NCBI RefSeq assembly: GCF_019145195.1 | Contig: NZ_JAHSTW010000005.1 | Span: 310,001-374,000, forward strand | DNA length: 64,000 nucleotides | Direction: 5' to 3' | DNA from: Pseudomonas siliginis | GTDB taxonomy: Bacteria > Pseudomonadota > Gammaproteobacteria > Pseudomonadales > Pseudomonadaceae | Shown here: piece after piece, positions 29,121 through 38,429 of the stretch | Numbering within the stretch: the first letter of the stretch is position 1 | Layout of the letters: each line of letters begins with the position of its first letter | Notes under the pieces: model-generated | What the model saw: only the letters and a program-made list of their open reading frames with translations | Database searches by the model: none | What the model was told of the DNA's origin: nothing | Position numbers and translations under genes: made by a program

Positions 29121-30311
29121 TTAAAAGCAATCGCCGGGCACGCGGACATAGCCTTCCATGAGCACCCGCGCACTGCGGCTCATGATGGCTTTCTTCACCA
29201 CCCATTCGCCGTTCTCCAGTGTCGCTTCAGCGCCCACGCGCAACGTCCCGGACGGATGTCCAAAGCGCACGGCATTGCGCTCGACGCCGCCGGCAGCAAG
29301 ATTCACCAACGTGCCGGAAATAGCCGCCGCCGTGCCGATCGCCACTGCTGCCGTGCCCATCATCGCGTGGTGCAGTTTGCCCATCGACAACGCGCGCACC
29401 AGCAGATCGACGTCACTGGCCGCAATCGCTTTACCACTCGACGCTACGTAATCCGCTGGCTTGGCGACGAATGCGACTTTCGGCGTGTGCTGCCGCTTGG
29501 CGGCTTCTTCCAGATTGGCGATCAGGCCCATGCGCAACGCACCGTAAGCACGAATCGTCTCGAACATCAGCAGCGCTTTTGGATCGCCGTTGATCGCGCC
29601 CTGGAGTTCGGTGCCGGTGTAACCGATGTCTTCGGCGTTGACGAAAATCGTCGGGATCCCGGCATTGATCATGGTCGCCTTGAACGTGCCGACACCCGGG
29701 ACCTCAAGCTCATCGACCAGATTGCCGGTGGGGAACATCGAGCCACCGCCGCCCTCTTCTTCCGCCGCCGGATCCATGAATTCGACCTGCACTTCGGCCG
29801 CCGGAAAGGTCACGCCGTCGAGTTCGAAATCACCGGTTTCCTGCACTTCGCCGTTGGTGATCGGCACGTGGGCGATGATGGTCTTGCCGATGTTGGCCTG
29901 CCACACGCGCACCACCGCCACGCCGTTGTGCGGAATGCGGCTGGCGTCGACCAGACCGTTGCTGATGGCGAACGAACCGACCGCCGCCGAGAGGTTGCCG
30001 CAGTTGCCGCTCCAGTCGACGAACGGCTTGTCGATCGACACCTGGCCGAACAGGTAATCGACGTCGTGATCGGCGCGGGCGCTTTTCGACAGGATCACGG
30101 TTTTGCTGGTGCTCGACGTTGCGCCGCCCATGCCGTCGATCTGCTTGTCGTAGGGATCGGGGCTGCCGATCACTCGCAGCAACAAAGCGTCGCGCGCCGG
30201 GCCTGGAACCTGCGCTGCTTGGGGCAGATCGGTGAGGCTGAAGAACACGCCTTTGCTGGTGCCGCCGCGCATGTAGGTGGCAGCGATTCTGATTTGTGGT
30301 GCGTGAGCCAT
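29121..30311 (-). CDS. prpF: 2-methylaconitate cis-trans isomerase
   Basis: The 396-residue PrpF protein isomerises the 2-methylaconitate product of AcnD so that it can be rehydrated to 2-methylisocitrate. Features: MAHAPQIRIAATYMRGGTSKGVFF start and DGMGGATSSTSKTVILSKS near residue 65; the diaminopimelate-epimerase-like fold has CGNLSAAVG as catalytic Cys region. The frame is open to 30404, but the ATG at 30309-30311 with AAGGAGCACC upstream is the clear start. It lies 52 bp after acnD. Confidence 0.96.
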   Translation of the reverse strand: MAHAPQIRIAATYMRGGTSKGVFFSLTDLPQAAQVPGPARDALLLRVIGSPDPYDKQIDGMGGATSSTSKTVILSKSARADHDVDYLFGQVSIDKPFVDWSGNCGNLSAAVGSFAISNGLVDASRIPHNGVAVVRVWQANIGKTIIAHVPITNGEVQETGDFELDGVTFPAAEVQVEFMDPAAEEEGGGGSMFPTGNLVDELEVPGVGTFKATMINAGIPTIFVNAEDIGYTGTELQGAINGDPKALLMFETIRAYGALRMGLIANLEEAAKRQHTPKVAFVAKPADYVASSGKAIAASDVDLLVRALSMGKLHHAMMGTAAVAIGTAAAISGTLVNLAAGGVERNAVRFGHPSGTLRVGAEATLENGEWVVKKAIMSRSARVLMEGYVRVPGDCF

Positions 30312-30363
30312 GGTGCTCCTTACCGAAGGCATGGGACTTGAAATCCCATGCCCACACGTTGAT

Positions 30364-32958
30364 TTAAACGGCGACCGCCGATCCTTCGAGGAAGTCCTGA
30401 GCAAAGCGCTGCAACACGCCGCCGGCCTCGTAGATCGACACTTCTTCAGCGGTATCGAGACGGCAGGTCACCGGCACTTCGACGCGCTCGCCATTCTTGC
30501 GATGAATCACCAGCGTCAGATCCGCACGCGGCTTGCGTTCGCCGATCACGTCGTAGGTTTCGCTGCCATCAATGGCCAGGGTGTGGCGGTTGGTGCCGGG
30601 TTTGAATTCCAGCGGCAACACGCCCATGCCCACCAGGTTGGTGCGGTGAATGCGCTCGAACCCTTCAGCGGCAATCGCCTCGACGCCGGCCAGGCGCACG
30701 CCTTTCGCCGCCCAGTCGCGGGACGAACCCTGACCGTAGTCAGCGCCAGCGATGATGATCAGCGGCTGCTTGCGCTGCATGTAGGTTTCGATGGCTTCCC
30801 ACATGCGCATGACCTGGCCTTCCGGCTCGACACGCGCCAGCGAACCCTGCTTGACCTTGCCGTTTTCCACGACCATTTCGTTGAACAGCTTCGGGTTGGC
30901 GAAGGTCGCGCGCTGGGCAGTCAGGTGGTCGCCACGGTGGGTGGCGTAGGAGTTGAAGTCCTCTTCCGGCAGGCCCATTTTTGCCAGGTATTCGCCGGCG
31001 GCGCTGTCGAGCATGATTGCGTTCGACGGCGACAGGTGATCAGTAGTGATGTTGTCCGGCAGCACCGCCAATGGGCGCATGCCCTTCAGCGGACGAGCGC
31101 CGGCCAGCGCGCCTTCCCAGTACGGCGGACGGCGGATGTAGGTGCTCATCTCGCGCCAGTCGTACAACGGCGCGACTTTCGGCCCGGTGTCTTCATGCAC
31201 GGCGAACATCGGAATGTAGACCTGACGGAACTGCTCAGGCTTGACCGAGGACTTCACCACCGCATCGATTTCTTCGTCGCTCGGCCAGATGTCCTTGAGG
31301 CGGATTTCTCGGCCATCGACCACGCCCAGCACATCCTTCTCGATATCGAAACGGATGGTCCCGGCGATCGCATAGGCAACCACCAGCGGCGGCGAAGCAA
31401 GGAATGCCTGTTTGGCATACGGGTGAATGCGGCCGTCGAAGTTGCGGTTGCCGGACAGCACGGCGGTCGCATAAAGATCGCGGTCGATGATCTCATGCTG
31501 GATCAGCGGATCGAGGGCGCCGGACATGCCGTTGCAAGTGGTGCAGGCAAACGCCACGACGCCGAAACCGAGCTGTTCAAGTTCAGTGGTCAGCCCCGCC
31601 TCATCGAGGTACAGCGCCACGGTTTTCGAGCCCGGCGCCAGCGAGGATTTGACCCATGGCTTGCGCGTCAGGCCGAGCTTGTTGGCATTGCGCGCCAACA
31701 GGCCAGCGGCGATGACGTTGCGCGGGTTGCTGGTGTTGGTGCAACTGGTGATGGCGGCGATGATCACCGCGCCGTCGGGCATTTGCCCCGGCACGTCATC
31801 CCACTGGCCGGAGATGCCTTTGGCTGCCAGATCGGACACCGCGACGCGGGCGTGCGGGTTGCTCGGGCCGGCCATGTTGCGCACCACCGAGGACAAATCG
31901 AAGGTCAGGCCGCGCTCGTACTGCGCGCCTTTCAGGCTGTCAGCCCACAGGCCGGTCAACTTGGCGTATTGCTCGACCAGTTGCACTTGCTGATCTTCAC
32001 GACCGGTCAGTTTCAGGTAATCGATGGTCTGCTGATCGATGTAGAACATCGCCGCCGTGGCGCCGTATTCCGGGGCCATGTTGGAAATGGTCGCGCGGTC
32101 GCCGAGGGTCAGCGCTGCTGCACCTTCACCGAAGAATTCCAGCCACGCGCCGACGACTTTCTGTTTACGCAGGTACTCGGTCAAAGCCAGGACCATGTCG
32201 GTAGCGGTGATGCCCGGTTGCAGCTTGCCGGTCAGTTCGACGCCAACGCTTTCCGGCAGACGCATCCACGACGCACGGCCGAGCATCACGCTCTCGGCTT
32301 CGAGACCGCCGACGCCGATGGCAATCACACCGAGCGCATCGACGTGCGGCGTGTGGCTGTCGGTGCCGACGCAAGTGTCGGGGAACGCCACGCCTTCGCG
32401 CACCTGAATCACCGGGGACATTTTCTCTAGGTTGATCTGGTGCATGATGCCGTTGCCCGGCGGGATCACATCGACGTTCTTGAAGGCCTTTTTGGTCCAG
32501 TTGATGAAGTGGAAACGGTCTTCGTTGCGGCGGTCTTCGATGGCGCGGTTCTTTTCGAAGGCCTGGGCATCGAAACCGCCCGCCTCGACGGCCAGCGAGT
32601 GGTCGACGATCAATTGCGTCGGCACCACCGGATTGACCTGCGCCGGGTCGCCGCCCTGCAAAGCGATGGCATCGCGCAGGCCAGCGAGGTCGACCAGCGC
32701 GGTCTGGCCGAGGATGTCATGGCACACCACCCGCGCCGGGAACCACGGAAAATCGAGGTCGCGCTTGCGTTCGATCAGTTGCTTGAGCGAGTCGGTCAGC
32801 GTGGCCGGGTCGCAGCGACGCACAAGGTTTTCCGCCAGCACGCGGGAGGTGTACGGCAGGGTGTCGTAGCTGCCAGGCGCAATCGCCTCGACCGCCGCGC
32901 GGGTGTCGAAGTAATCCAGCGGCGTGCCGGGCAGGTTCTTGCGGAATTCTGTGTTCAT
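30364..32958 (-). CDS. acnD: Fe/S-dependent 2-methylisocitrate dehydratase AcnD
   Basis: The 864-residue aconitase-family enzyme dehydrates 2-methylcitrate in the methylcitrate cycle together with PrpF. Iron-sulphur ligands are in ITSCTNTSNPRNV and AFACTTCNGMSG; GADYGQGSSRDWAAKGV is the C-terminal swivel-domain signature. It follows prpC, but 198 bp with a REP doublet separate them. Confidence 0.96.
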   Translation of the reverse strand: MNTEFRKNLPGTPLDYFDTRAAVEAIAPGSYDTLPYTSRVLAENLVRRCDPATLTDSLKQLIERKRDLDFPWFPARVVCHDILGQTALVDLAGLRDAIALQGGDPAQVNPVVPTQLIVDHSLAVEAGGFDAQAFEKNRAIEDRRNEDRFHFINWTKKAFKNVDVIPPGNGIMHQINLEKMSPVIQVREGVAFPDTCVGTDSHTPHVDALGVIAIGVGGLEAESVMLGRASWMRLPESVGVELTGKLQPGITATDMVLALTEYLRKQKVVGAWLEFFGEGAAALTLGDRATISNMAPEYGATAAMFYIDQQTIDYLKLTGREDQQVQLVEQYAKLTGLWADSLKGAQYERGLTFDLSSVVRNMAGPSNPHARVAVSDLAAKGISGQWDDVPGQMPDGAVIIAAITSCTNTSNPRNVIAAGLLARNANKLGLTRKPWVKSSLAPGSKTVALYLDEAGLTTELEQLGFGVVAFACTTCNGMSGALDPLIQHEIIDRDLYATAVLSGNRNFDGRIHPYAKQAFLASPPLVVAYAIAGTIRFDIEKDVLGVVDGREIRLKDIWPSDEEIDAVVKSSVKPEQFRQVYIPMFAVHEDTGPKVAPLYDWREMSTYIRRPPYWEGALAGARPLKGMRPLAVLPDNITTDHLSPSNAIMLDSAAGEYLAKMGLPEEDFNSYATHRGDHLTAQRATFANPKLFNEMVVENGKVKQGSLARVEPEGQVMRMWEAIETYMQRKQPLIIIAGADYGQGSSRDWAAKGVRLAGVEAIAAEGFERIHRTNLVGMGVLPLEFKPGTNRHTLAIDGSETYDVIGERKPRADLTLVIHRKNGERVEVPVTCRLDTAEEVSIYEAGGVLQRFAQDFLEGSAVAV

Positions 32959-33026
32959 CGGGTCAGGACTCGGGTCACGGTGGTTTCAAAGGGTGGGCCA
33001 GAAACCTGAGTTACACACCGTCCACT

Positions 33027-33114
33027 GTGGGAGCGAGCCTGCTCGCGAAAGCGGTATATCAGTCGACATCAATGTTGAATGTCAGTCCGTCTTCGCGAGC
33101 AGGCTCGCTCCCAC
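33027..33114. repeat. REP doublet, long-spacer class, inside the prp operon
   Basis: Inverted 22-base cores, GTGGGAG ends outward, 44-base spacer containing TCAGTCGACATC. It lies between acnD and prpC. Confidence 0.9.
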
Positions 33115-33156
33115 AGGGTCTAGCGGTGTTCTCTGGTTCCGGGTCAGCCCACCATT

Positions 33157-34284
33157 TCAGCGACGTTCGATTGGCACGAACTTGCGCTGTTCGACGCCGG
33201 TGTATTCGGCGCTTGGGCGGATGATGCGGTTGTTGGCGCGTTGTTCGAACACGTGCGCGGCCCAGCCGGTCAGGCGCGAGCAGACGAAGATCGGCGTGAA
33301 CAGCTTGGTCGGGATGCCCATGAAGTGGTAAGCCGAGGCGTGATAGAAGTCGGCATTCGGGAACAGTTTCTTCTGCTCCCACATGGTCTTGTCGATGGCC
33401 TCGGAAACCGGGAACAGCACCTTGTCGCCGACCTCGTCCGCGAGTTTTTTCGCCCAGCCCTTGATCACCTCGTTGCGCGGGTCGCTGTCCTTATAGATCG
33501 CGTGGCCGAAGCCCATGATCTTGTCCTTGCGCTCGAGCATGCCGAGGGTGCCTTTGATCGCCTCTTCCGGCGACGAGAAGCGCTCGATCATTTCCATCGC
33601 CGCTTCGTTGGCGCCGCCGTGCAACGGGCCACGCAGCGAGCCGATCGCCGCCGTCACGCACGAGTACAGATCCGACAAGGTCGAAGCGCAAACCCGTGCG
33701 GTGAAGGTCGAGGCATTGAATTCGTGTTCGGCGTAGAGGATCAGCGACACGTTCATGACTTTGACGTGCAGTTCGCTCGGTTTCTTGCCGTGCAGCAAAT
33801 GCAGGAAGTGGCCGCCAATGGTCGGCTCGTCGCTGACGCAGTCGATGCGCTTGCCGTCGTGGCTGAAGCGATACCAGTAGCACATGATCGCCGGGAACGC
33901 GGCGAGCAGACGGTCGGTCTTGTCGCGCTGTTCGGAGAAGTCTTTCTCCGGTTCGATGTTGCCGAGGAATGAGCAACCGGTACGCATGACGTCCATCGGA
34001 TGCGCGTCAGCCGGGATGCGCTCAAGCACTTCCTTGAGCGCTTGCGGCAGGTCGCGCAGCTTGCTCAGTTTGCTTTGATAGTCGGCCAGTTGCGCTTTGG
34101 TCGGCAGTTCGCCGTACAGCAGCAGATAGGCGACTTCTTCAAATTGCGCGTCGGCGGCCAGTTCACGCACGTCGTAGCCGCGATAGGTCAGCCCGGCACC
34201 GGCCTGGCCCACGGTGGACAGTGCGGTTTGCCCGGCTACCTGGCCACGGAGCCCGGCGCCACTGAGTACTTTTGCTTCGGCCAT
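33157..34284 (-). CDS. prpC: 2-methylcitrate synthase
   Basis: The 375-residue citrate-synthase family enzyme condenses propionyl-CoA with oxaloacetate. It has GPLHGGANEAAMEM with the catalytic histidine, MGFGHAIYK with the second, and the catalytic Asp region NADFYHASAY. The start MAEAKVLSGAGLRG (34284) is preferred to the MEN start 12 bases upstream because AGAACACA precedes it and family members begin MAEAKVL. prpB lies 51 bp upstream. Confidence 0.96.
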   Translation of the reverse strand: MAEAKVLSGAGLRGQVAGQTALSTVGQAGAGLTYRGYDVRELAADAQFEEVAYLLLYGELPTKAQLADYQSKLSKLRDLPQALKEVLERIPADAHPMDVMRTGCSFLGNIEPEKDFSEQRDKTDRLLAAFPAIMCYWYRFSHDGKRIDCVSDEPTIGGHFLHLLHGKKPSELHVKVMNVSLILYAEHEFNASTFTARVCASTLSDLYSCVTAAIGSLRGPLHGGANEAAMEMIERFSSPEEAIKGTLGMLERKDKIMGFGHAIYKDSDPRNEVIKGWAKKLADEVGDKVLFPVSEAIDKTMWEQKKLFPNADFYHASAYHFMGIPTKLFTPIFVCSRLTGWAAHVFEQRANNRIIRPSAEYTGVEQRKFVPIERR

Positions 34285-34335
34285 TGTGTTCTCCAATCTT
34301 CTTGAATTTGTATGGGGAAACTTGTGGGGTTTTGT

Positions 34336-35229
34336 TCAGCCTTTCTTCTGTGCAAACAACGCATCGAGCTTCTGCTCGAACGTGTGGTAATCGATACGAT
34401 CGTAGAGCTCCATGCGAGTCTGCATGGTGTCGATGACATTCTGTTGCGTGCCATCGCGGCGGATCGCCGTGTAGACGTTTTCCGCCGCCTTATTCATCGC
34501 GCGGAATGCCGACAGCGGATACAGCACCAGCGAGACGTCGGCGCCGGCCAGTTGTTCGGTGGTGTACAGCGGCGTTGCGCCGAACTCGGTGATGTTGGCC
34601 AGGATCGGTGCTTTCACACGATTGGCGAACAGCTTGTACATGTCCAGTTCGGTAATCGCTTCCGGGAAGATCATGTCAGCGCCGGCTTCGATGCACGCTG
34701 CCGCGCGATCAAGTGCCGATTCCAGACCTTCCACCGCCAGTGCGTCGGTACGCGCCATGATCACGAAGCTGTCATCGGTACGGGCATCGACCGCGGCTTT
34801 GATGCGATCGACCATTTCCTGCTGACTGACGATTTCTTTATTCGGGCGATGGCCGCAGCGCTTGGCGCCAACCTGGTCCTCGATGTGAATCGCCGCCGCG
34901 CCGAACTTGATCATCGACTTGACGGTGCGCGCGACGTTGAAGGCCGACGAGCCGAACCCGGTATCCACGTCCACCAGCAGCGGCAGGTCGCAGACATCGG
35001 TGATGCGGCGTACGTCGGTGAGCACGTCGTCCAGCCCGGTGATGCCCAGGTCCGGCACGCCCAGAGAACCTGCGGCTACACCGCCACCGGACAGGTAGAT
35101 CGCCTTGAAACCGGCGCGCTTGGCCAGCAGCGCGTGGTTGGCGTTGATCGCGCCGACCACTTGCAAAGGATGCTCGCTGGCGACCGCATCGCGGAAGCGC
35201 TGGCCCGGCGTGTTCAGGTTGGAAGTCAT
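34336..35229 (-). CDS. prpB: 2-methylisocitrate lyase
   Basis: The 297-residue isocitrate-lyase family protein splits 2-methylisocitrate into succinate and pyruvate. It shows the KRCGH-like catalytic segment ([17 protein letters not shown]) and DVDTGFG metal-binding region. Its start overlaps the regulator gene's stop by four bases, so the regulator is the first gene of the operon. Confidence 0.97.
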   Translation of the reverse strand: MTSNLNTPGQRFRDAVASEHPLQVVGAINANHALLAKRAGFKAIYLSGGGVAAGSLGVPDLGITGLDDVLTDVRRITDVCDLPLLVDVDTGFGSSAFNVARTVKSMIKFGAAAIHIEDQVGAKRCGHRPNKEIVSQQEMVDRIKAAVDARTDDSFVIMARTDALAVEGLESALDRAAACIEAGADMIFPEAITELDMYKLFANRVKAPILANITEFGATPLYTTEQLAGADVSLVLYPLSAFRAMNKAAENVYTAIRRDGTQQNVIDTMQTRMELYDRIDYHTFEQKLDALFAQKKG

Positions 35230-35951
35230 GCATCACCTCGTTCAGTGGCTGTCTTGTTGTGGGCGCCGTCCTCGTAGTGACGGGCGATGTTGCGTTTCGA
35301 GGCGCCGATGTGGCGGCGCATCAACAATTCCGCGAGCTCGCCGTCACGGTCGGCGATGGCATCGAGAATGCGGTGGTGTTCGGCGAAGGCCTGGTGCGGG
35401 CGATTCGGAGTGGTGGAAAACTGGATGCGGTACATGCGCACCAGTTGATACAGCTCGCCGCAGAGCATCTGCGTCAGCGTGCGATTGCCGCTGCCCTGGA
35501 TGATCCGGTAATGAAAGTCGAAATCGCCTTCCTGCTGGTAATAACCGACGCCGGCCTGAAACGCCGCATCGCGCTCGTGGGTTTCCAGCACCCGGCGCAG
35601 TTCGTCGATTTCCTCGACGCTCATGCGCTCGGCAGCGAGGCGGCAGGCCATGCCTTCGAGAGATTCACGGATTTCGTAGAGTTCGATCAATTCGGCATGG
35701 CTGAGCGAGACCACTCGCGCACCGACGTGCGGCACACGCACCAGCAGGCGCTGCCCTTCCAGACGATGGATCGCCTCACGCAGCGGACCCCGACTGATGC
35801 CATAAGTACGCGCCAGTTCCGGCTCGGAGATCTTGCTGCCCGGGGCGATCTCGCCTTTGACGATAGCCGCCTGGATGCGGCGGAAGACGTTTTCCGACAG
35901 CGTCTCGGAGTCGTCACCACTGATGACCGGGGGATCGAGTTGATCCAGCAT
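35226..35951 (-). CDS. GntR-family (FadR/FCD type) regulator of the methylcitrate operon
   Basis: The 241-residue protein has an N-terminal winged helix ([45 protein letters not shown]) and a C-terminal FCD ligand-binding domain with metal-type histidines ([23 protein letters not shown]). The open frame runs to 36005; [12 protein letters not shown] at 35951 is the natural start. It is co-directional and overlaps prpB by four bases. Two copies of an ATTGTCGACA-type site sit at and upstream of the start, consistent with autoregulation. Confidence 0.93.
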   Translation of the reverse strand: MLDQLDPPVISGDDSETLSENVFRRIQAAIVKGEIAPGSKISEPELARTYGISRGPLREAIHRLEGQRLLVRVPHVGARVVSLSHAELIELYEIRESLEGMACRLAAERMSVEEIDELRRVLETHERDAAFQAGVGYYQQEGDFDFHYRIIQGSGNRTLTQMLCGELYQLVRMYRIQFSTTPNRPHQAFAEHHRILDAIADRDGELAELLMRRHIGASKRNIARHYEDGAHNKTATERGDA

Positions 35952-35952
35952 G

Positions 35953-36037
35953 ATTGTCGACACCTTAAAATCCAATGCGGCAAAAACTAGCCAATAAGAC
36001 CGCATCAGTCAAAGGATAAATAGGTATTGTCGACAAT
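35953..36037 (-). promoter_or_regulatory. Paired GntR operators upstream of the prp operon
   Basis: ATTGTCGACA at 35953-35962 (just before the regulator ATG) and the perfect palindrome ATTGTCGACAAT at 36026-36037 share ten bases, 73 bp apart. TGTCGACA fits the GntR-family half-site pattern GTM-KAC. One site would block the start codon region and the other the promoter. Confidence 0.7.
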
Positions 36038-36073
36038 CGTCTAATAAGCGCAGCCAATCGATCATCTATTAAT

Positions 36074-36161
36074 GTGGGAGCGAGCCTGCCCGCGAAGGCG
36101 GCACATCCGCCGGCTTCTGCATCGAATGACACAGCGCTTTCGCGAGCAGGCTCGCTCCCAC
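36074..36161. repeat. REP doublet, long-spacer class
   Basis: Inverted 22-base cores, GTGGGAG ends outward, 44-base spacer; the left core has one change (CTGCCCGCG). It lies in the 400-bp region between the prp regulator and the retropepsin-like gene. Confidence 0.88.
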
Positions 36162-36351
36162 AAGAGTGGCATCCCTTGCAGCTCATGGGTCGGCGCAAGC
36201 GCTGGCGCCATAAAACCACCGTGCTAGAATGCCGCCCGCATTTGCGGGTCTTTGTACGGCTTGCCATAAAAAGCTGCCAGGCACACGCGGGGGCTTGCGC
36301 ACGGTTGTGCGGGCACCTGAACCGATAACGGAACGCTGCGCACCAGGATTT

Positions 36352-36888
36352 ATGAGACTCAAGCCTTTCCCCACCTTTTTTGCTCTGTTTTGCCTGCCCG
36401 GCCTCGCCGCCGCGGGGGAAAAAACCGTGTACGGCCTCAACGAATACGCTTCGCTTGACGGCATCAATCTCGAAGTTGCGGCCAAACTCGATACCGGGGC
36501 GAAAACCGCCTCGCTGAGTGCCCGCGACATCAAACGCTTCAAACGCAACGGTGAATCCTGGGTACGCTTCTACCTGGCCATCGACACCGCGCATTCGCAC
36601 CCCATCGAACGGCCGCTGGCGCGGGTCAGCAAGATCAAGCGCCGCGCCGGCGACTACGATCCGGAAGAAGGCAAGCAGTACACCGCCCGTCCGGTGATCG
36701 AGCTGGATATCTGCATGGGTTCGGCATTGCGCAGCATCGAAGTGAACCTCACCGACCGAAGTGCGTTCCAATACCCGCTTTTGATCGGCTCCGAGGCGCT
36801 GAAACGCTTCGACGCGCTGGTCGACCCCAGTCTTAAATACGCTGCCGGCAAACCTGCCTGCACCATCGCCGCTCATACCGCCGAGTAA
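36352..36888 (+). CDS. Exported retropepsin-like aspartic protease (RimK-associated family)
   Basis: The 178-residue product has a signal peptide (MRLKPFPTFFALFCLPGLAAA), then KLDTGAKTASLSA with Asp47-Thr-Gly-Ala, the single active-site motif of retroviral-type aspartic proteases that function as dimers. The family is often called ATP-dependent zinc protease, a name not supported by any zinc motif here. It precedes the transglutaminase-like and ATP-grasp genes by 5 bp, forming a conserved three-gene operon (position of PA1766-PA1768). Substrate is unknown; newer database names (RloA-type, osmoprotection) are recalled, not checked. Confidence 0.82.
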   Translation: MRLKPFPTFFALFCLPGLAAAGEKTVYGLNEYASLDGINLEVAAKLDTGAKTASLSARDIKRFKRNGESWVRFYLAIDTAHSHPIERPLARVSKIKRRAGDYDPEEGKQYTARPVIELDICMGSALRSIEVNLTDRSAFQYPLLIGSEALKRFDALVDPSLKYAAGKPACTIAAHTAE

Positions 36889-36893
36889 TTTCC

Positions 36894-38429
36894 ATGCGTT
36901 CTCTAACCTTCCACCTGAAAATCCTGATCGCCGTGCTGGTGCTGCTGGGCGTTTCGGTTACGGCCTATCAGATTTTCGTGCTCGGCATCCCGGTGACCGA
37001 AGACGCCACCGACGACCTGTGGAACATCGACGCCAAGGTCGAGTTCGTCGCCAGCACCAAAGATCCGGTGAAGATCCAGATGTTCGTGCCGCCGTTGAGC
37101 CGCGATTACGTGAGCCTCAACGAAAGCTTCATCTCCAATAACTACGGCGTCGCGGTGAACCGCATCGACGGCAACCGCAAGGTGACCTGGTCGGCCCGTC
37201 GCGCCAAGGGTAACCAGACGCTGTATTACCGTCTGGTGCTTACCAAGCGCTACACCGCGGAAAAATCCAAGGTCAAAGGCCCGACCTTCCGTGACAGCAT
37301 GGTCATCGAAGGCCCGGAAAAAATCGCCGCCGAAGCCCTGCTCGCGCCGATCCGCCAACATTCGGCCGACGTCGAAACCTTTATTGGCGAGGCGATCAAG
37401 CGCGTCAACAACGTGAATGACGACAACGTCAAATTGCTGCTGGCCGGCGATCCGTCGACTTCGCACAAAGCCAAGATCGTCGAACTGCTGCTGTCGATTG
37501 CCCACGTTCCGGTAGAAAAAGTCCACACCATCCGCCTCGTCGCCGATCAGCCTCAGACTCCCGAACTGTGGCTGCGCAGCTTCAACGGCAACGACTGGCT
37601 GTACTTCAACCCGGAAACCGGTGAGCAAGGCCTGCCGACCGACCGCCTGCTGTGGTGGACCGGTGACGAAAACCTGATCACCGTCGACGGCGGCAAGAAA
37701 GCCAACGTGACTTTCAGCCTGAACAACAGCGAGATGAACGCGATTCGTCTGGCCAAGCTGACCGACGAAAACACTGACGCCAACTTCCTCGATTACTCGC
37801 TGTACGGCTTGCCGCTGCAGACCCAGCAGACCTTCATGATCATGGTGATGATCCCGATCGGCGTGCTGGTGATCCTGATCCTGCGCAACCTGGTCGGCCT
37901 GCAGACCCTGGGCACATTCACCCCGGTGCTGATCGCCCTCGCCTTCCGCGAAACGCAGCTGGGCTTCGGCATCCTGCTGTTCACAGTGATCACCGCGCTG
38001 GGCCTGTCGCTGCGCTCGTATCTCGAACATCTGAAGCTGCAAATGCTGCCGCGCCTGTCGGTGGTGCTGACGTTCGTGGTGGTGTTGATTGCGGCGATCA
38101 GTCTGTTCAGCCACAAGCTGGGGCTTGAGCGTGGCTTGTCGGTGGCGCTGTTCCCGATGGTGATTCTGACCATGACCATCGAACGTCTGTCGATCACCTG
38201 GGAAGAACGCGGCGCCAACCATGCGCTGAAAGTCGCGATCGGCACGCTGTTCGCTGCCTCCCTCGCGCACCTGATCATGACCGTGCCGGAGCTGGTGTAC
38301 TTCGTGTTTACCTTCCCGGCGATCCTGCTGATTCTGGTCGGTTTCATGCTGGCGATGGGTCGCTATCGCGGCTACCGCCTGACCGAACTGGTACGTTTCA
38401 AGGCCTTCCTGAAGAAGGCTGACGTCTGA
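36894..38429 (+). CDS. Inactive transglutaminase-like protein with seven-helix membrane domain
   Basis: The 511-residue protein has an N-terminal membrane anchor (8-30), a periplasmic transglutaminase-like domain (about 170-270) and about seven membrane segments (about 305-500). I see no cysteine in the whole protein; where a transglutaminase would have its catalytic Cys, the sequence reads GDPSTSHKAKIVELLLS, so it cannot be a thiol enzyme. It overlaps the downstream ATP-grasp gene by one base (TGATG). Confidence 0.85.
   Translation: MRSLTFHLKILIAVLVLLGVSVTAYQIFVLGIPVTEDATDDLWNIDAKVEFVASTKDPVKIQMFVPPLSRDYVSLNESFISNNYGVAVNRIDGNRKVTWSARRAKGNQTLYYRLVLTKRYTAEKSKVKGPTFRDSMVIEGPEKIAAEALLAPIRQHSADVETFIGEAIKRVNNVNDDNVKLLLAGDPSTSHKAKIVELLLSIAHVPVEKVHTIRLVADQPQTPELWLRSFNGNDWLYFNPETGEQGLPTDRLLWWTGDENLITVDGGKKANVTFSLNNSEMNAIRLAKLTDENTDANFLDYSLYGLPLQTQQTFMIMVMIPIGVLVILILRNLVGLQTLGTFTPVLIALAFRETQLGFGILLFTVITALGLSLRSYLEHLKLQMLPRLSVVLTFVVVLIAAISLFSHKLGLERGLSVALFPMVILTMTIERLSITWEERGANHALKVAIGTLFAASLAHLIMTVPELVYFVFTFPAILLILVGFMLAMGRYRGYRLTELVRFKAFLKKADV

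Noticed and set aside
30310..32430. 706-codon forward frame opposite acnD
   Set aside because: Antisense shadow of acnD with no domain likeness.
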